Shown here piece after piece: positions 21,371-31,629 of a stretch of 64,000 bases of DNA (positions are counted from its first letter, which is position 1; every line of letters begins with the position of its first letter). This DNA comes from an unidentified eubacterium SCB49. Its GTDB lineage: Bacteria; Bacteroidota; Bacteroidia; Flavobacteriales; Flavobacteriaceae. Made by a program: the position numbers and the translations under genes. Where the stretch lies: assembly GCA_000170815.1 (NCBI GenBank), contig ABCO01000004.1:302855-366854 (forward strand), read 5' to 3'. The notes under the pieces were generated by a model. That model did not search any database and was not told the origin of the DNA. It worked only from the letters and a program-made list of their open reading frames with translations.

Positions 21371-22801
21371 TTATTTACCTAAACTCACACGCAATGTATT
21401 TACCATCCCTTTATCTACTATAGGCATTGCTGCAAGGTTAATTAAATAATCACCTTTTTTTACAAAACCACGTTCTTGCGCAATGGCATTTACATCTTCT
21501 ACAGTTTCATCTGTGCTCACGCATTTGTCATAAAAAAATGCCTTTACACCCCACAATAAATTAAGTCTTGAGAGAATACGATGATTACTTGTAAACACTA
21601 AAATTTGAGCATCTGGACGCCAAGCAGAAATCTGGAATGCTGTATACCCACTATTTGTTAAAGTACAAATTGCTTTTGCATCAATCTCGTTTGCCATATG
21701 CGCTGCATGATAACAAATAGATTTTGTAATGTATCTATTGGTACGAACGTGAGGTGGTTCGTGTGGTACCGTAATTAGATCACTATTCTCTACATTTTTA
21801 CAAATGTTTGCCATAGTTTGTATCACCTGAACTGGATATTTACCTACAGAAGTTTCTCCAGATAACATAACAGCATCTGCGCCATCCATTACAGAGTTTG
21901 CAACATCATTTACCTCGGCTCTGGTAGGCGTAAGTGAGGTAATCATGGTTTCCATCATTTGAGTGGCAATAATTACAGGTATTCTGGCACGCTTTGCGGT
22001 TAATACCAGTTGCTTTTGAATAAGTGGCACTTCGGCAGCAGGAACCTCAACACCTAGATCTCCACGTGCAACCATAAGGCCGTCGCAATAAGCAACTATT
22101 TTATCTATATTTTTTACTGCTTCTGGTTTTTCAATCTTAGCAATAATCGGGATTTTATACTCACTGTGCGCTTCAATTAGTGCTTGTAGTTCTTTTAAAT
22201 CTTCTGCGTGACGCACAAATGAAAGTGCAATCCAATCTACCTCTAGAGAAATAGCAAATACAGCATCTTCTTTATCCTTAGTTGTCAAAGCAGGTAATGA
22301 GATAGCCGTGTTAGGTAGGTTTACCCCTTTTCTAGAGCGTAAAGGTCCACCTTGTATCACCTTTGTTTTTACTTCTTTTTTTCCATCTGTTGCCAGTACT
22401 TCAAACATTAATTTACCATCATCAAGTAAAATACGTTCTCCTTTTTTTACATCTCTCGGAAAGTTATCATAGTTCATGTACACCTTCTCTGCATTACCTT
22501 CAAACTCTTCTCCGGTACAAAAAGAAATGGTATCACCAGGACTTACTACAACTTCTTCTTTCATAATCCCCACACGTAATTTAGGCCCTTGTAAATCTCC
22601 TAAAATTGCCGTGCTAGTACCTAGTTCTTTCCCTAAATCTCTTATAGTAGCAACTACTTCTTTTACATTTTCATAATTTGCATGAGAGAAGTTTACTCTA
22701 AAGACATTTACGCCTTCTAGAATCATCTGCTTTAGTATCTCTCTATCTTGTGTTGCTGGCCCTAAGGTAGCAACAATCTTCGTCTTCTTCTGGTTTGGCA
22801 T
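21371..22801 (-). CDS. pyk: Pyruvate kinase
   Basis: KTKIVATLGPATQDREIL, ARGDLGVEVP, TRAEVNDVANSVMDGADAVMLSGETSVGKYP. Confidence 0.97.
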   Translation of the reverse strand: MPNQKKTKIVATLGPATQDREILKQMILEGVNVFRVNFSHANYENVKEVVATIRDLGKELGTSTAILGDLQGPKLRVGIMKEEVVVSPGDTISFCTGEEFEGNAEKVYMNYDNFPRDVKKGERILLDDGKLMFEVLATDGKKEVKTKVIQGGPLRSRKGVNLPNTAISLPALTTKDKEDAVFAISLEVDWIALSFVRHAEDLKELQALIEAHSEYKIPIIAKIEKPEAVKNIDKIVAYCDGLMVARGDLGVEVPAAEVPLIQKQLVLTAKRARIPVIIATQMMETMITSLTPTRAEVNDVANSVMDGADAVMLSGETSVGKYPVQVIQTMANICKNVENSDLITVPHEPPHVRTNRYITKSICYHAAHMANEIDAKAICTLTNSGYTAFQISAWRPDAQILVFTSNHRILSRLNLLWGVKAFFYDKCVSTDETVEDVNAIAQERGFVKKGDYLINLAAMPIVDKGMVNTLRVSLGK

Positions 22802-23293
22802 TTATTCAAATATTAAATTATTTTTAGACTTCAGTTGTTCTGTGTCTATCTCATAGGCCGAAATGACCTGCTTTATTTTATTAATGTCTGTCACAATTTT
22901 TTTTATTGCAACCGATGGGGCATCTGTAGTTATTTTCAGTAAGTAATCTACTTTTTTATATTCTGGAAGTAAGTAGGTTGTAATTGTTTCTGAAATATTC
23001 TCATCTCCAAAAAGACCACCACTACTAACCGTCTTTACTGATTTTGACACACACTTATTTGCGACTAAATCATAACTAATATAGCGCATTTCATCTTCAA
23101 AATCAAACAAAGGAAACAGTATGTCTAATCCGTTAGTAGTATATTCTAAATCTAACTTACGGCGTTTTAGCTTTAGGTCTGCAAACTGATTCAGTAAAAA
23201 AGCAACTTTATAAGCCTCTTCACTACAATGTATACCTATTAACAGAAATTCTTCTGTAAAGTCACTTGTTAATATTAGTTTTTGAACCCCCAC
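22802..23293 (-). CDS. IPExxxVDY family protein
   Basis: LLPEYKKVDYLLKI motif near C-terminus; abuts pyk. Confidence 0.8.
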   Translation of the reverse strand: MGVQKLILTSDFTEEFLLIGIHCSEEAYKVAFLLNQFADLKLKRRKLDLEYTTNGLDILFPLFDFEDEMRYISYDLVANKCVSKSVKTVSSGGLFGDENISETITTYLLPEYKKVDYLLKITTDAPSVAIKKIVTDINKIKQVISAYEIDTEQLKSKNNLIFE

Positions 23294-23423
23294 ATTATTA
23301 AATTAATTGCTAAAAATAGACATTACAAGCCAACACAGGTGTATGGGTTGTATTATTTTTTTGTAAATAATATAATATTCTTTTGAAATGAATCTCTAGG
23401 AGTTCAATTTTATCCTAATACAT

Positions 23424-24167
23424 TTAAGAAAAATCTTCGTCAATCGCTTTCTGCAATTTATAATAAGCTCGTTTTGCAGCCATTTCTTCAGCTTTTTTCT
23501 TTGAAGTAGCTCTTGCTTTACCAACAACAACATTATCTAGGTGTAGTTTTACAGCAAAGTGTTTTAGTTTGTCATTGCCAGTATCTTCATACACTGCAAA
23601 TTTAAACTGTGATTTATGTTTCTGGCACCACTCTATAAAAAGACTCTTATAGCTTATTACCTTTCCTTCTAGTTTTTTTATATCAACATAAGGTTTGATA
23701 ACTCTTTTATTGATAAACTTCTCACAATACCTGTAACCTCTATCTAAATAGATTGCACCAACTAAAGACTCAAAAACATTACCATGAACATTTCCCCCAA
23801 ACTGTTTAATTGGTATTGTAGTTCTTAAATGTTTTATAAGCTCAAGATCGCGCCCCAGCTCATTAAGGTGCTCTCTACTCACTACTTTAGATCGCATTTT
23901 TGTAAGATAGCCTTCATTACCGCCTGGCACTTTTTTATATAAATGTGCTGCAATTACGGCACTTAACATAGCATCTCCTAAAAACTCTAATCGCTCATAA
24001 TTTTGAGCATGACCCTCTCTAGTTTTTTCGTTAGTAGAACGATGCGTAAAGGCTTCTTCGTATATAGTGATATCTTTTGGTTTAAAACCTAGTAGCTTTT
24101 TAATCACCCAAAAAAAATCCCCGTTCTTGGAAGAACGAGAATTAAATATGTTTTTAAACGATGCCAT
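23424..24167 (-). CDS. rnc: Ribonuclease III
   Basis: YERLEFLGDAMLSAVIAAHLYKK, GNVFESLVGAIYLDRGY, C-terminal dsRBD AVKLHLDNVVVGKARATSKKKAEEMAAKRA. Confidence 0.95.
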   Translation of the reverse strand: MASFKNIFNSRSSKNGDFFWVIKKLLGFKPKDITIYEEAFTHRSTNEKTREGHAQNYERLEFLGDAMLSAVIAAHLYKKVPGGNEGYLTKMRSKVVSREHLNELGRDLELIKHLRTTIPIKQFGGNVHGNVFESLVGAIYLDRGYRYCEKFINKRVIKPYVDIKKLEGKVISYKSLFIEWCQKHKSQFKFAVYEDTGNDKLKHFAVKLHLDNVVVGKARATSKKKAEEMAAKRAYYKLQKAIDEDFS

Positions 24168-24176
24168 TATATAATA

Positions 24177-25430
24177 TTAAGCATCAAGTTTTTTGAATAA
24201 CACACAAGCATTGTGACCTCCAAACCCAAATGTATTACTCATAGCAATATTCACTTTACGTGGTTGTGCTTTATTGAGTGTTAGATTTAATGAAGGGTCA
24301 ATATTCTCATCTACTTCTGTGTGATTTATCGTTGGAGGCACGAGGCTGTGTTCCATTGATAATATAGAGGCAATTGCTTCTATTGCTCCTGCAGCACCTA
24401 ATAAGTGCCCAGTCATTGATTTTGTAGAGTTTATATTGATGTCATTTGTATGCGCACCAAAAACTTTACTAATTGCTTTTAATTCTGCAACATCTCCAAG
24501 AGGTGTTGAAGTTCCGTGTGTATTAATTGCGTCTACTTCACTAGCATCTATACCAGCATCATTTAAGCAATTATGCATTACACGCTCTACACCTATCCCA
24601 TCAGGATGAGGAGCAGTCATATGGTAAGCGTCACTTGACATTCCGCCACCTATTACTTCTGCATAAATTTTAGCGCCACGGGCTTTTGCATGTTCATACT
24701 CTTCTAAGATTAAAGCACCTGCACCTTCCCCTAACACAAACCCATCACGAGACGCATCAAAAGGTCTAGAAGCAGCTGCGGGATCATCGTTACGAGTAGA
24801 TAAAGCGTGCATGGCATTAAAACCACCCACTCCAGCTTGCGTTACCGCAGCCTCACTACCTCCTGTCACAATAATATCACACTGTCCTAATCTTATATAA
24901 TTAAGAGCATCTATCATTGCATTTGCCGAAGAAGCACATGCAGAGACCGTTGTATAATTAGGTCCCATAAATCCATGTTTAATAGAAATATTACCTGGTG
25001 CAATATCTGCTATCATTTTTGGAATAAAGAAGGGGTTAAAACGTGGTGTTCCATCCCCTTCTGAAAAATTAATTACTTCATTCTGAAAAGTTTCGATTCC
25101 TCCTATACCAGCACCCCAGATAACGCCTACGCGAAATTTATCTACAGTGTCAAGATCGATCCCAGCATCTAAAATAGCTTCATCACTACTTACTAATGCA
25201 TACTGAGCAAACTTGTCTAGTTTACGAGCCTCCTTACGATCAAAATGTTGCAATGGATCAAAATTCTTTATTTCGCAAGCAAATTTTGTTTTGAACTTTT
25301 CAGCATCAAAATATGTTATAGGCGCGCACCCGCTTCTCCCATTTTTAAGTCCATCCCAATACTCTGTGATGTTATTACCAATAGGCGTTAACGCTCCTAA
25401 TCCTGTTACTACAACTCGCTTGATTTCCAT
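24177..25430 (-). CDS. fabF: Beta-ketoacyl-ACP synthase II
   Basis: VVTGLGALTPIGNN, VSACASSANAM, NTHGTSTPLGD, KSMTGHLLGAAGAIEAI. Confidence 0.97.
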   Translation of the reverse strand: MEIKRVVVTGLGALTPIGNNITEYWDGLKNGRSGCAPITYFDAEKFKTKFACEIKNFDPLQHFDRKEARKLDKFAQYALVSSDEAILDAGIDLDTVDKFRVGVIWGAGIGGIETFQNEVINFSEGDGTPRFNPFFIPKMIADIAPGNISIKHGFMGPNYTTVSACASSANAMIDALNYIRLGQCDIIVTGGSEAAVTQAGVGGFNAMHALSTRNDDPAAASRPFDASRDGFVLGEGAGALILEEYEHAKARGAKIYAEVIGGGMSSDAYHMTAPHPDGIGVERVMHNCLNDAGIDASEVDAINTHGTSTPLGDVAELKAISKVFGAHTNDININSTKSMTGHLLGAAGAIEAIASILSMEHSLVPPTINHTEVDENIDPSLNLTLNKAQPRKVNIAMSNTFGFGGHNACVLFKKLDA

Positions 25431-25442
25431 AAAGAAATTATC

Positions 25443-25676
25443 TTATTTGTTCTCTTCAATATAAGAAACTGCTTGACCTACGGTCGCAATGTTTTCAGCT
25501 TGATCGTCTGGTATTTGAATATCAAATTCTTTTTCAAATTCCATAATAAGCTCTACCGTATCTAGTGAGTCTGCTCCTAGGTCGTTTGTGAAGCTAGCTT
25601 CGTTTACAACTTCGTTCTCGTCTACACCTAATTTATCAACGATAATTGCTTTTACTCTTGATGCAATGTCTGACAT
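25443..25676 (-). CDS. acpP: Acyl carrier protein
   Basis: [33 protein letters not shown]. Confidence 0.97.
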   Translation of the reverse strand: MSDIASRVKAIIVDKLGVDENEVVNEASFTNDLGADSLDTVELIMEFEKEFDIQIPDDQAENIATVGQAVSYIEENK

Positions 25677-25842
25677 AATGTTTTGTTTTTTTTAAATTTA
25701 GTAAGTGGCAAAAATAAAATATTTTAATTTAAAACAACATTTTAATGCTAAAATGTGGTTGTAATTTAAACATTTTTGAGTGAAGTCAATACCCTATGCC
25801 TTACTTTTGTAATTAATTAACTTCTAGAAAACCCTTATAACA

Positions 25843-26418
25843 ATGAAGAAACGACTGGTAATTTTTGCTTCAGGAAACGGCACCAATACTCAAAACGTGA
25901 TACAATACTTTGCAACTTCTAAAAGTGTCGAGGTTGTCTGTGTGCTTTCAAACAAGAAGGATGCCAAAGTACTAGAACGCGCTAATGCAGCACAGATAAA
26001 AGCAGTCTCGTTTAGTAAAGCCGAAATGTTATCTCCCGATGGTTTAGTGAAAGACCTTAAAGAACTAGCTCCAGATCTAATTGTCTTAGCAGGTTTTCTT
26101 CTGAAATTTCCAGAAATCATACTCCGCGAATTTCCAAATAAGGTAATTAATATTCATCCTGCTCTACTTCCTAAATATGGAGGAAAAGGCATGTATGGAA
26201 AACATGTTCACGAAGCCGTTATAGCAAATAATGAAACAGAAACAGGTATTACCATCCACTATGTTAACGAAAAATATGATGATGGCGCCACCATATTCCA
26301 AACACAAACCGAAGTTTCACCCAATGATTCGGCAGATGATGTAGCCTCAAAAGTGCATCAACTAGAATATAAATGGTTTCCTAAAATTATTGAAGACGTA
26401 GTCTTGAAACAGTCATAA
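25843..26418 (+). CDS. purN: Phosphoribosylglycinamide formyltransferase
   Basis: LVIFASGNGTNTQNVIQYF, VINIHPALLPKYGGKGMYG. Confidence 0.95.
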   Translation: MKKRLVIFASGNGTNTQNVIQYFATSKSVEVVCVLSNKKDAKVLERANAAQIKAVSFSKAEMLSPDGLVKDLKELAPDLIVLAGFLLKFPEIILREFPNKVINIHPALLPKYGGKGMYGKHVHEAVIANNETETGITIHYVNEKYDDGATIFQTQTEVSPNDSADDVASKVHQLEYKWFPKIIEDVVLKQS

Positions 26419-26450
26419 CAACCTATTATAGACGAAAATTTAAATTTTTA

Positions 26451-27092
26451 ATGAGCAAACCAAAAAAATATTATGTAGTCTGGTTTGGAAACCCTGCCGG
26501 AATTTATGATAGCTGGAAAAAATGCCAAGCTGCCATAAAAGGGGTTTCTGGGGCACAATACATGAGTTTTTTATCACAAAAGGAAGCCAAGATCGCTTTT
26601 AACAAAAACTATAAAGATTATAAAGGTAAAGGAACAGGTAAAAAGAAAAAGACACTCTCTGCAGCAGAAAAAGCAGCTTATGGAGCGCCTAACTTATATT
26701 CTATAGCTGTAGACGCTGCCTCAAGTGGCAATCCAGGCGTCATGGAATATAGAGGTGTAGACACACAAACTAAAAGACAGTTGTTTCATCAAGGACCTTT
26801 TCAGAAAGGAACAAATAACGTAGGCGAGTTTTTAGCATTGGTTCACGGTCTTGCTTATTTACAAAAGCATAACAGTGACCGTATTCTTTATACAGATTCT
26901 CGTATCGCGATGGGCTGGATCAAGAAAAAACGATGCAATACAAAACTAGCTTGGGGGCCTAAAAACAAGGAGCTTCTAGCACTAGTAAAACGTGCAGAAG
27001 CTTGGTTAAAAACCAATACCTACAACACTCAAGTAGTAAAATGGGAAACAAAAGCTTGGGGTGAAATCCCAGCAGATTTTGGGAGGAAATAA
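26451..27092 (+). CDS. Viroplasmin-domain ribonuclease H
   Basis: N-terminal KYYVVWFGNPAGIYDSWKKCQAAIKGVSGAQYMSF (viroplasmin), then RNase H-like YSIAVDAASSGNPG...NNVGEFLALVHGL...YTDSRIAM. Confidence 0.92.
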   Translation: MSKPKKYYVVWFGNPAGIYDSWKKCQAAIKGVSGAQYMSFLSQKEAKIAFNKNYKDYKGKGTGKKKKTLSAAEKAAYGAPNLYSIAVDAASSGNPGVMEYRGVDTQTKRQLFHQGPFQKGTNNVGEFLALVHGLAYLQKHNSDRILYTDSRIAMGWIKKKRCNTKLAWGPKNKELLALVKRAEAWLKTNTYNTQVVKWETKAWGEIPADFGRK

Positions 27093-27427
27093 GTTATATG
27101 TTTACACGACACACCCAAGACTTACAAAGGTAAGGTATTAGTCTTATTACTTCTTTTCTTATTAATCCTTCTTCTCGTTATTCCCGCAATTCATCTACAA
27201 TTATGAAAAACCAATCACATAAAGCTATCTTATAACAAATAAAAAGCTAGAGGGTAAATAATATGCTTTATTTAAAACAGCTGTAAAGCTTAACAAAAAT
27301 CGTTAAATAACAATTACTAACCACACGTCATCTTTTCAAATTATGAATGACGGCTTTTCGTTCTTTTTTGGTAAATTTGCAGCTTCATTTTTAAACAAAT
27401 ACCACCCGACTATTCGGGTCCTAGACT

Positions 27428-28351
27428 ATGAGTAAACTAGTAATAGTAGGTACCGTCGCTTTTGATGCTATAGAAACGCCTTTTGGAAAAACTGACAAAA
27501 TTCTCGGTGGCGCTGCTACTTATATAGGATTATCTGCCGCTCAATTTAACACAGACAGTGCTATTGTATCTGTTGTAGGTGGAGATTTTTTACAGAAAGA
27601 TCTTGATTTAATGGCTAACAAAGGGATGAACCTTGAAGGGCTTGAGATTGTTAAAGAGGGTAAGTCGTTTTTCTGGAGCGGTAAATACCACAACGACATG
27701 AACTCTAGAGACACACTAGCAACAGAGTTAAATGTATTAGAAACTTTTAATCCTGTAGTTCCAGATACTTATAGAGATGCAGAGGTTGTTATGTTAGGTA
27801 ATCTTCACCCAATGGTACAAATGGGGGTTATTGAACAGATGAACGACCCTAAACTAATTGTGCTGGATACTATGAATTTTTGGATGGATGTTGCACTAGA
27901 AGATCTAAAAAAGGTAATCGCAAAAGTAGATGTAATCACTATTAATGATGAAGAAGCTAGACAATTGAGTGGTGAATATTCTTTAGTGAATGCTGCCAAA
28001 AAAATCATGACAATGGGACCACAATATGTGGTTATCAAGAAAGGAGAACACGGTGCTTTATTATTTTATAAAAACCAAATGTTCTTTGCCCCAGCATTAC
28101 CACTAGCAGAAGTTTTTGACCCAACAGGAGCAGGTGACACTTTTGCTGGAGGATTTACAGGATATCTAGCTAACACAGAAGACTACAGCTTTGAAAACAT
28201 GAAACGAGCTATTATATTTGGATCTTGCTTAGCTTCATTTGCAGTAGAAAAATTTGGAACAGAGCGCATGGAAAACCTAACAAGACAAGAGGTAGACAAG
28301 CGCCTATTACAATTTAAAAGCCTAACACAATACGACATAGAATTAAGTTAA
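27428..28351 (+). CDS. PfkB family carbohydrate/nucleoside kinase
   Basis: GGAATYIGLSAAQF and DPTGAGDTFAGGFTGYL signatures. Confidence 0.92.
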   Translation: MSKLVIVGTVAFDAIETPFGKTDKILGGAATYIGLSAAQFNTDSAIVSVVGGDFLQKDLDLMANKGMNLEGLEIVKEGKSFFWSGKYHNDMNSRDTLATELNVLETFNPVVPDTYRDAEVVMLGNLHPMVQMGVIEQMNDPKLIVLDTMNFWMDVALEDLKKVIAKVDVITINDEEARQLSGEYSLVNAAKKIMTMGPQYVVIKKGEHGALLFYKNQMFFAPALPLAEVFDPTGAGDTFAGGFTGYLANTEDYSFENMKRAIIFGSCLASFAVEKFGTERMENLTRQEVDKRLLQFKSLTQYDIELS

Positions 28352-28356
28352 ATACG

Positions 28357-28382
28357 AGCGCCTAAAACTAGGCGCTTTTTTG
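28357..28382 (+). terminator. Rho-independent terminator
   Basis: AGCGCCTA-aaac-TAGGCGCT TTTTTT. Confidence 0.88.
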
Positions 28383-28557
28383 ATACAATAAAAAAGGAGA
28401 ACCTCCTCAGAAATTTTCTCCTCTTGAAATCGTATCTTTACTAAGAAGCCACAGTAGATTATAAGACAATTATTCTTTAATCAAATGAAGTTTCTAAAGA
28501 CAAATAAAATACATAATTAATATTTCTGAAGTAGTAAAATAAACCACAACACCCAAA

Positions 28558-30456
28558 ATGAGTGACGCTTTAAAACACGAATGCGGTATCGCAATGGTAC
28601 GCTTACTTAAACCACTAGAATTCTATAAAGAGAAGTACGGAACTGCTTTTTATGGTGTAAACAAGATGTACTTATTAATGGAAAAACAGCACAACCGCGG
28701 ACAAGACGGCGCTGGTTTTGCAAGTATTAAATTAGATGTAACTCCTGGAGATCGTTATATTAGTAGAGTTAGATCTAATCAATCACAACCCATTCAAGAT
28801 ATTTTTGGACAAATAAACGCTCGTGTAAACAAAGAATTTGAAACCTTACCTGGTTTAAAAGACGACGTAGCATTACAGAAAAAATTGATTCCTTATATAG
28901 GAGAACTTTTATTAGGACATGTGCGTTACGGTACATTTGGGGGTAATAGTGTAGAAACAGTACATCCGTTTTTAAGACAAAACAACTGGATGCATCGTAA
29001 CCTTATTATTGCAGGAAACTTTAACATGACTAACACCACTGAGCTTTTTGACACGCTAATAAGGCTTGGTATGCACCCTAAAGAAAAGGCAGACACTATT
29101 ACCGTAATGGAAAAAATAGGTCATTTTTTAGATGATGCCGTAAGAAAACTTTACAAACAAGCAAAAAAACAAGGACTTAACAAAAGAGATTCTTCACCCT
29201 TCATTGCAGAAAACCTAAACATGGCTAAAATGTTACGAAAATCTGCGAAAGATTGGGATGGTGGTTATGCAATGGCAGGATTATTAGGACATGGAGATGC
29301 ATTTGTATTACGTGATCCAGCCGGAATTAGACCTGCATATTATTACAAAGATGACGAAGTTGTTGTTGTTGCTAGTGAGCGCCCAGTAATACAAACAGTG
29401 TTTAATGTACCTTTTGAAGAGGTAAAAGAAATTGACAGAGGAGCTGCACTTTTAATAAAGAAAAGTGGAGAAGTGAGAATGGAGCAGATTCTTGAGCCAT
29501 TAGAGCAAAAGTCTTGTTCTTTTGAGCGCATTTACTTTTCACGTGGTAGTGATGCAGAAATATACCAAGAACGTAAAGAACTTGGAAGATTAATTATGCC
29601 TAAAGTCCTTGAAGCAATTAATCATGACACAGAAAATAGTGTTTTCTCTTTTATACCAAATACAGCAGAAACTTCTTTCTACGGAATGCTTGATGCAGCT
29701 CAAAACGAACTAAACAAGCAAAAAAATGAAGCTATTTTAAAAGAAGCTGGAAACTTAACCGAAAAAAGACTTCGTGAGATTCAAGCTCACAAAATTAGAA
29801 CAGAAAAGATCGCCATTAAAGATGTAAAACTTCGTACTTTTATTACGGACGATAGTAGTCGTGACGATCTAGTAGCACATGTTTATGACATTACTTATGG
29901 TGTTGTAAAACCAGAAGACAACTTAGTAATCATTGATGATAGTATTGTACGTGGTACGACTTTGAAAAAAAGTATTTTAAGAATGCTAGACCGTCTTAAT
30001 CCTAAACAAATTGTAGTCGTTTCATCAGCACCACAGATTAGATACCCTGACTGTTACGGTATAGACATGGCTCGTCTAGAACATTTAGTAGCTTTTAACG
30101 CAGCTATTGAACTTCATAAAGACAGAGGCACAGAAGCTATTATTGAAGAAATATATAAAAAATGTAAAGCTCAATTAGCGCTAAAAGACAGCGAAGTAAT
30201 TAATCACGTAAAAGAACTATACGCCCCTTTTACTGACGAAGAACTTAGCGATAAGATAGCAGAGATTATTACAGAAAAAAGCGTCACTACAAAAGTGAAA
30301 GTTATTTTTCAGAAAGTTGAAGACTTAAATAAAGCTTGCCCTAAAAATTTAGGTGATTGGTATTTTACCGGAAACTATCCTACCAATGGTGGTAACCGAG
30401 TAGTTAATCGCGCATATATTCATTTTTACGAAGGGAATCCAGAAAGAGCATATTAA
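28558..30456 (+). CDS. purF: Amidophosphoribosyltransferase (long Bacteroidota form)
   Basis: HECGIAMVRLL, QHNRGQDGAGFAS, GHVRYGTFGGNSVETVHPF, VIIDDSIVRGTTLKKSILRML. Confidence 0.93.
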   Translation: MSDALKHECGIAMVRLLKPLEFYKEKYGTAFYGVNKMYLLMEKQHNRGQDGAGFASIKLDVTPGDRYISRVRSNQSQPIQDIFGQINARVNKEFETLPGLKDDVALQKKLIPYIGELLLGHVRYGTFGGNSVETVHPFLRQNNWMHRNLIIAGNFNMTNTTELFDTLIRLGMHPKEKADTITVMEKIGHFLDDAVRKLYKQAKKQGLNKRDSSPFIAENLNMAKMLRKSAKDWDGGYAMAGLLGHGDAFVLRDPAGIRPAYYYKDDEVVVVASERPVIQTVFNVPFEEVKEIDRGAALLIKKSGEVRMEQILEPLEQKSCSFERIYFSRGSDAEIYQERKELGRLIMPKVLEAINHDTENSVFSFIPNTAETSFYGMLDAAQNELNKQKNEAILKEAGNLTEKRLREIQAHKIRTEKIAIKDVKLRTFITDDSSRDDLVAHVYDITYGVVKPEDNLVIIDDSIVRGTTLKKSILRMLDRLNPKQIVVVSSAPQIRYPDCYGIDMARLEHLVAFNAAIELHKDRGTEAIIEEIYKKCKAQLALKDSEVINHVKELYAPFTDEELSDKIAEIITEKSVTTKVKVIFQKVEDLNKACPKNLGDWYFTGNYPTNGGNRVVNRAYIHFYEGNPERAY

Positions 30457-30478
30457 GCTCTTTTTTATCAATTACTGA

Positions 30479-30524
30479 ACCCCGATTTACTTGTATATAC
30501 AGCAAGTAAATTGGGGTTTATTAT
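30479..30524 (+). terminator. Hairpin terminator after purF
   Basis: AACCCCGATTTACTTG-tatatacag-CAAGTAAATTGGGGTT T. Confidence 0.75.
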
Positions 30525-30680
30525 TGTTAATTCTGAAAAAAGAACATGAAAATCACCCAAAAAATTAGTGATAATCCTATAAGAGGGCACTTATTTTAAG
30601 TTGTTCACTATTCATTTCACTTTTTATCCGATTTTTATTTCCTTACGGCTAATATTAAATATTTCAGAAAAAGAATTTAC

Positions 30681-30768
30681 TATATTTGGTTTACACCATA
30701 ACATAAGTAGGTTAAGTTAATGGTAGATTTGGGGCAAAAAAAGATGGAAAATCCATCTTTTTTTATGT
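30681..30768 (+). ncRNA. Candidate small transcript: -7-like box TATATTTG (30681-30688) plus terminator (about 30736-30768)
   Basis: TATATTTG followed about 50 nt later by AAAAAAAGATGG-aaaat-CCATCTTTTTTT; no conventional ORF. Confidence 0.4.
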
Positions 30769-30825
30769 AATAAATTTTGCACTTAGAAAACCAAAAAGAA
30801 CCACGAATAATGGTTTATAACAAAA

Positions 30826-30858
30826 AATCCTCCTTTCTATTTCTTAGAAAGGAGGATT
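30826..30858 (-). terminator. Terminator of sodB
   Basis: AATCCTCCTTTCTA-tttct-TAGAAAGGAGGATT; poly-T on minus strand. Confidence 0.85.
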
Positions 30859-30883
30859 AAAATTTATACGTTTTATTTTACTA

Positions 30884-31492
30884 TTATTTACTCTTTAAAA
30901 AACGAGCATTCACTTCATCCCAGTTAATCACATTAAAAAATGCAGATACATAATCAGGGCGCTTGTTTTGGTAATTAAGGTAATAAGCGTGTTCCCACAC
31001 ATCTAAACCTAAAATAGGTTGACCACCACAACCAACTCCTGGCATTAATGGATTATCTTGATTAGGGCATCCACAAATATCTAAAGACCCATCTTCTTTA
31101 ACACATAAAAATGCCCATCCAGATCCAAACTGTGTTTTTGCAGCTGTAGAAAACTTTTCTTTAAAATCTGCAAAAGAACCAAACGAACTCTTAATTGCAC
31201 TCATTATTTCACCAGTAGGCTCTCCTCCTCCATTTGGAGACATTACTTCCCAAAAAAGGCTGTGGTTGTAAAAACCTCCACCATTGTTACGGACTGCTTT
31301 ATTGTCCATATCAAGATTGATCAAAATATTTTCAATCGTTTTCCCCTCTAGATCCGTGCCTTCAATAGCAGCGTTTAGGTTGTTGGTATATCCTTGATGA
31401 TGCTTCCCATGGTGTATTTGCATGGTTTGTTCATCTATATGTGGAGCTAATGCGTCGTGTGCGTACGGTAATTTTGGTAATTCAAAAGCCAT
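30884..31492 (-). CDS. sodB: Superoxide dismutase (Fe/Mn)
   Basis: [55 protein letters not shown]; start at 31492 preferred over 31534. Confidence 0.95.
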   Translation of the reverse strand: MAFELPKLPYAHDALAPHIDEQTMQIHHGKHHQGYTNNLNAAIEGTDLEGKTIENILINLDMDNKAVRNNGGGFYNHSLFWEVMSPNGGGEPTGEIMSAIKSSFGSFADFKEKFSTAAKTQFGSGWAFLCVKEDGSLDICGCPNQDNPLMPGVGCGGQPILGLDVWEHAYYLNYQNKRPDYVSAFFNVINWDEVNARFLKSK

Positions 31493-31629
31493 AATTGTTT
31501 GTTTTTTAGTTATTATTTGTTTTATATAATTCAAAAATACATAAACCCGTCGTATTTAAGTGTTAGAGAATTTATAAGTTTTTTTATGGTACAATAGACT
31601 GCCTTTATTCTGGTTTACTTCATATAAAC

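Noticed and set aside
30662-30688. TTTCAGAA followed by TATATTTG, resembling a LytTR-type site
   Set aside because: Only a single copy and only about 12 bp from the -7 box; no 21-bp partner.
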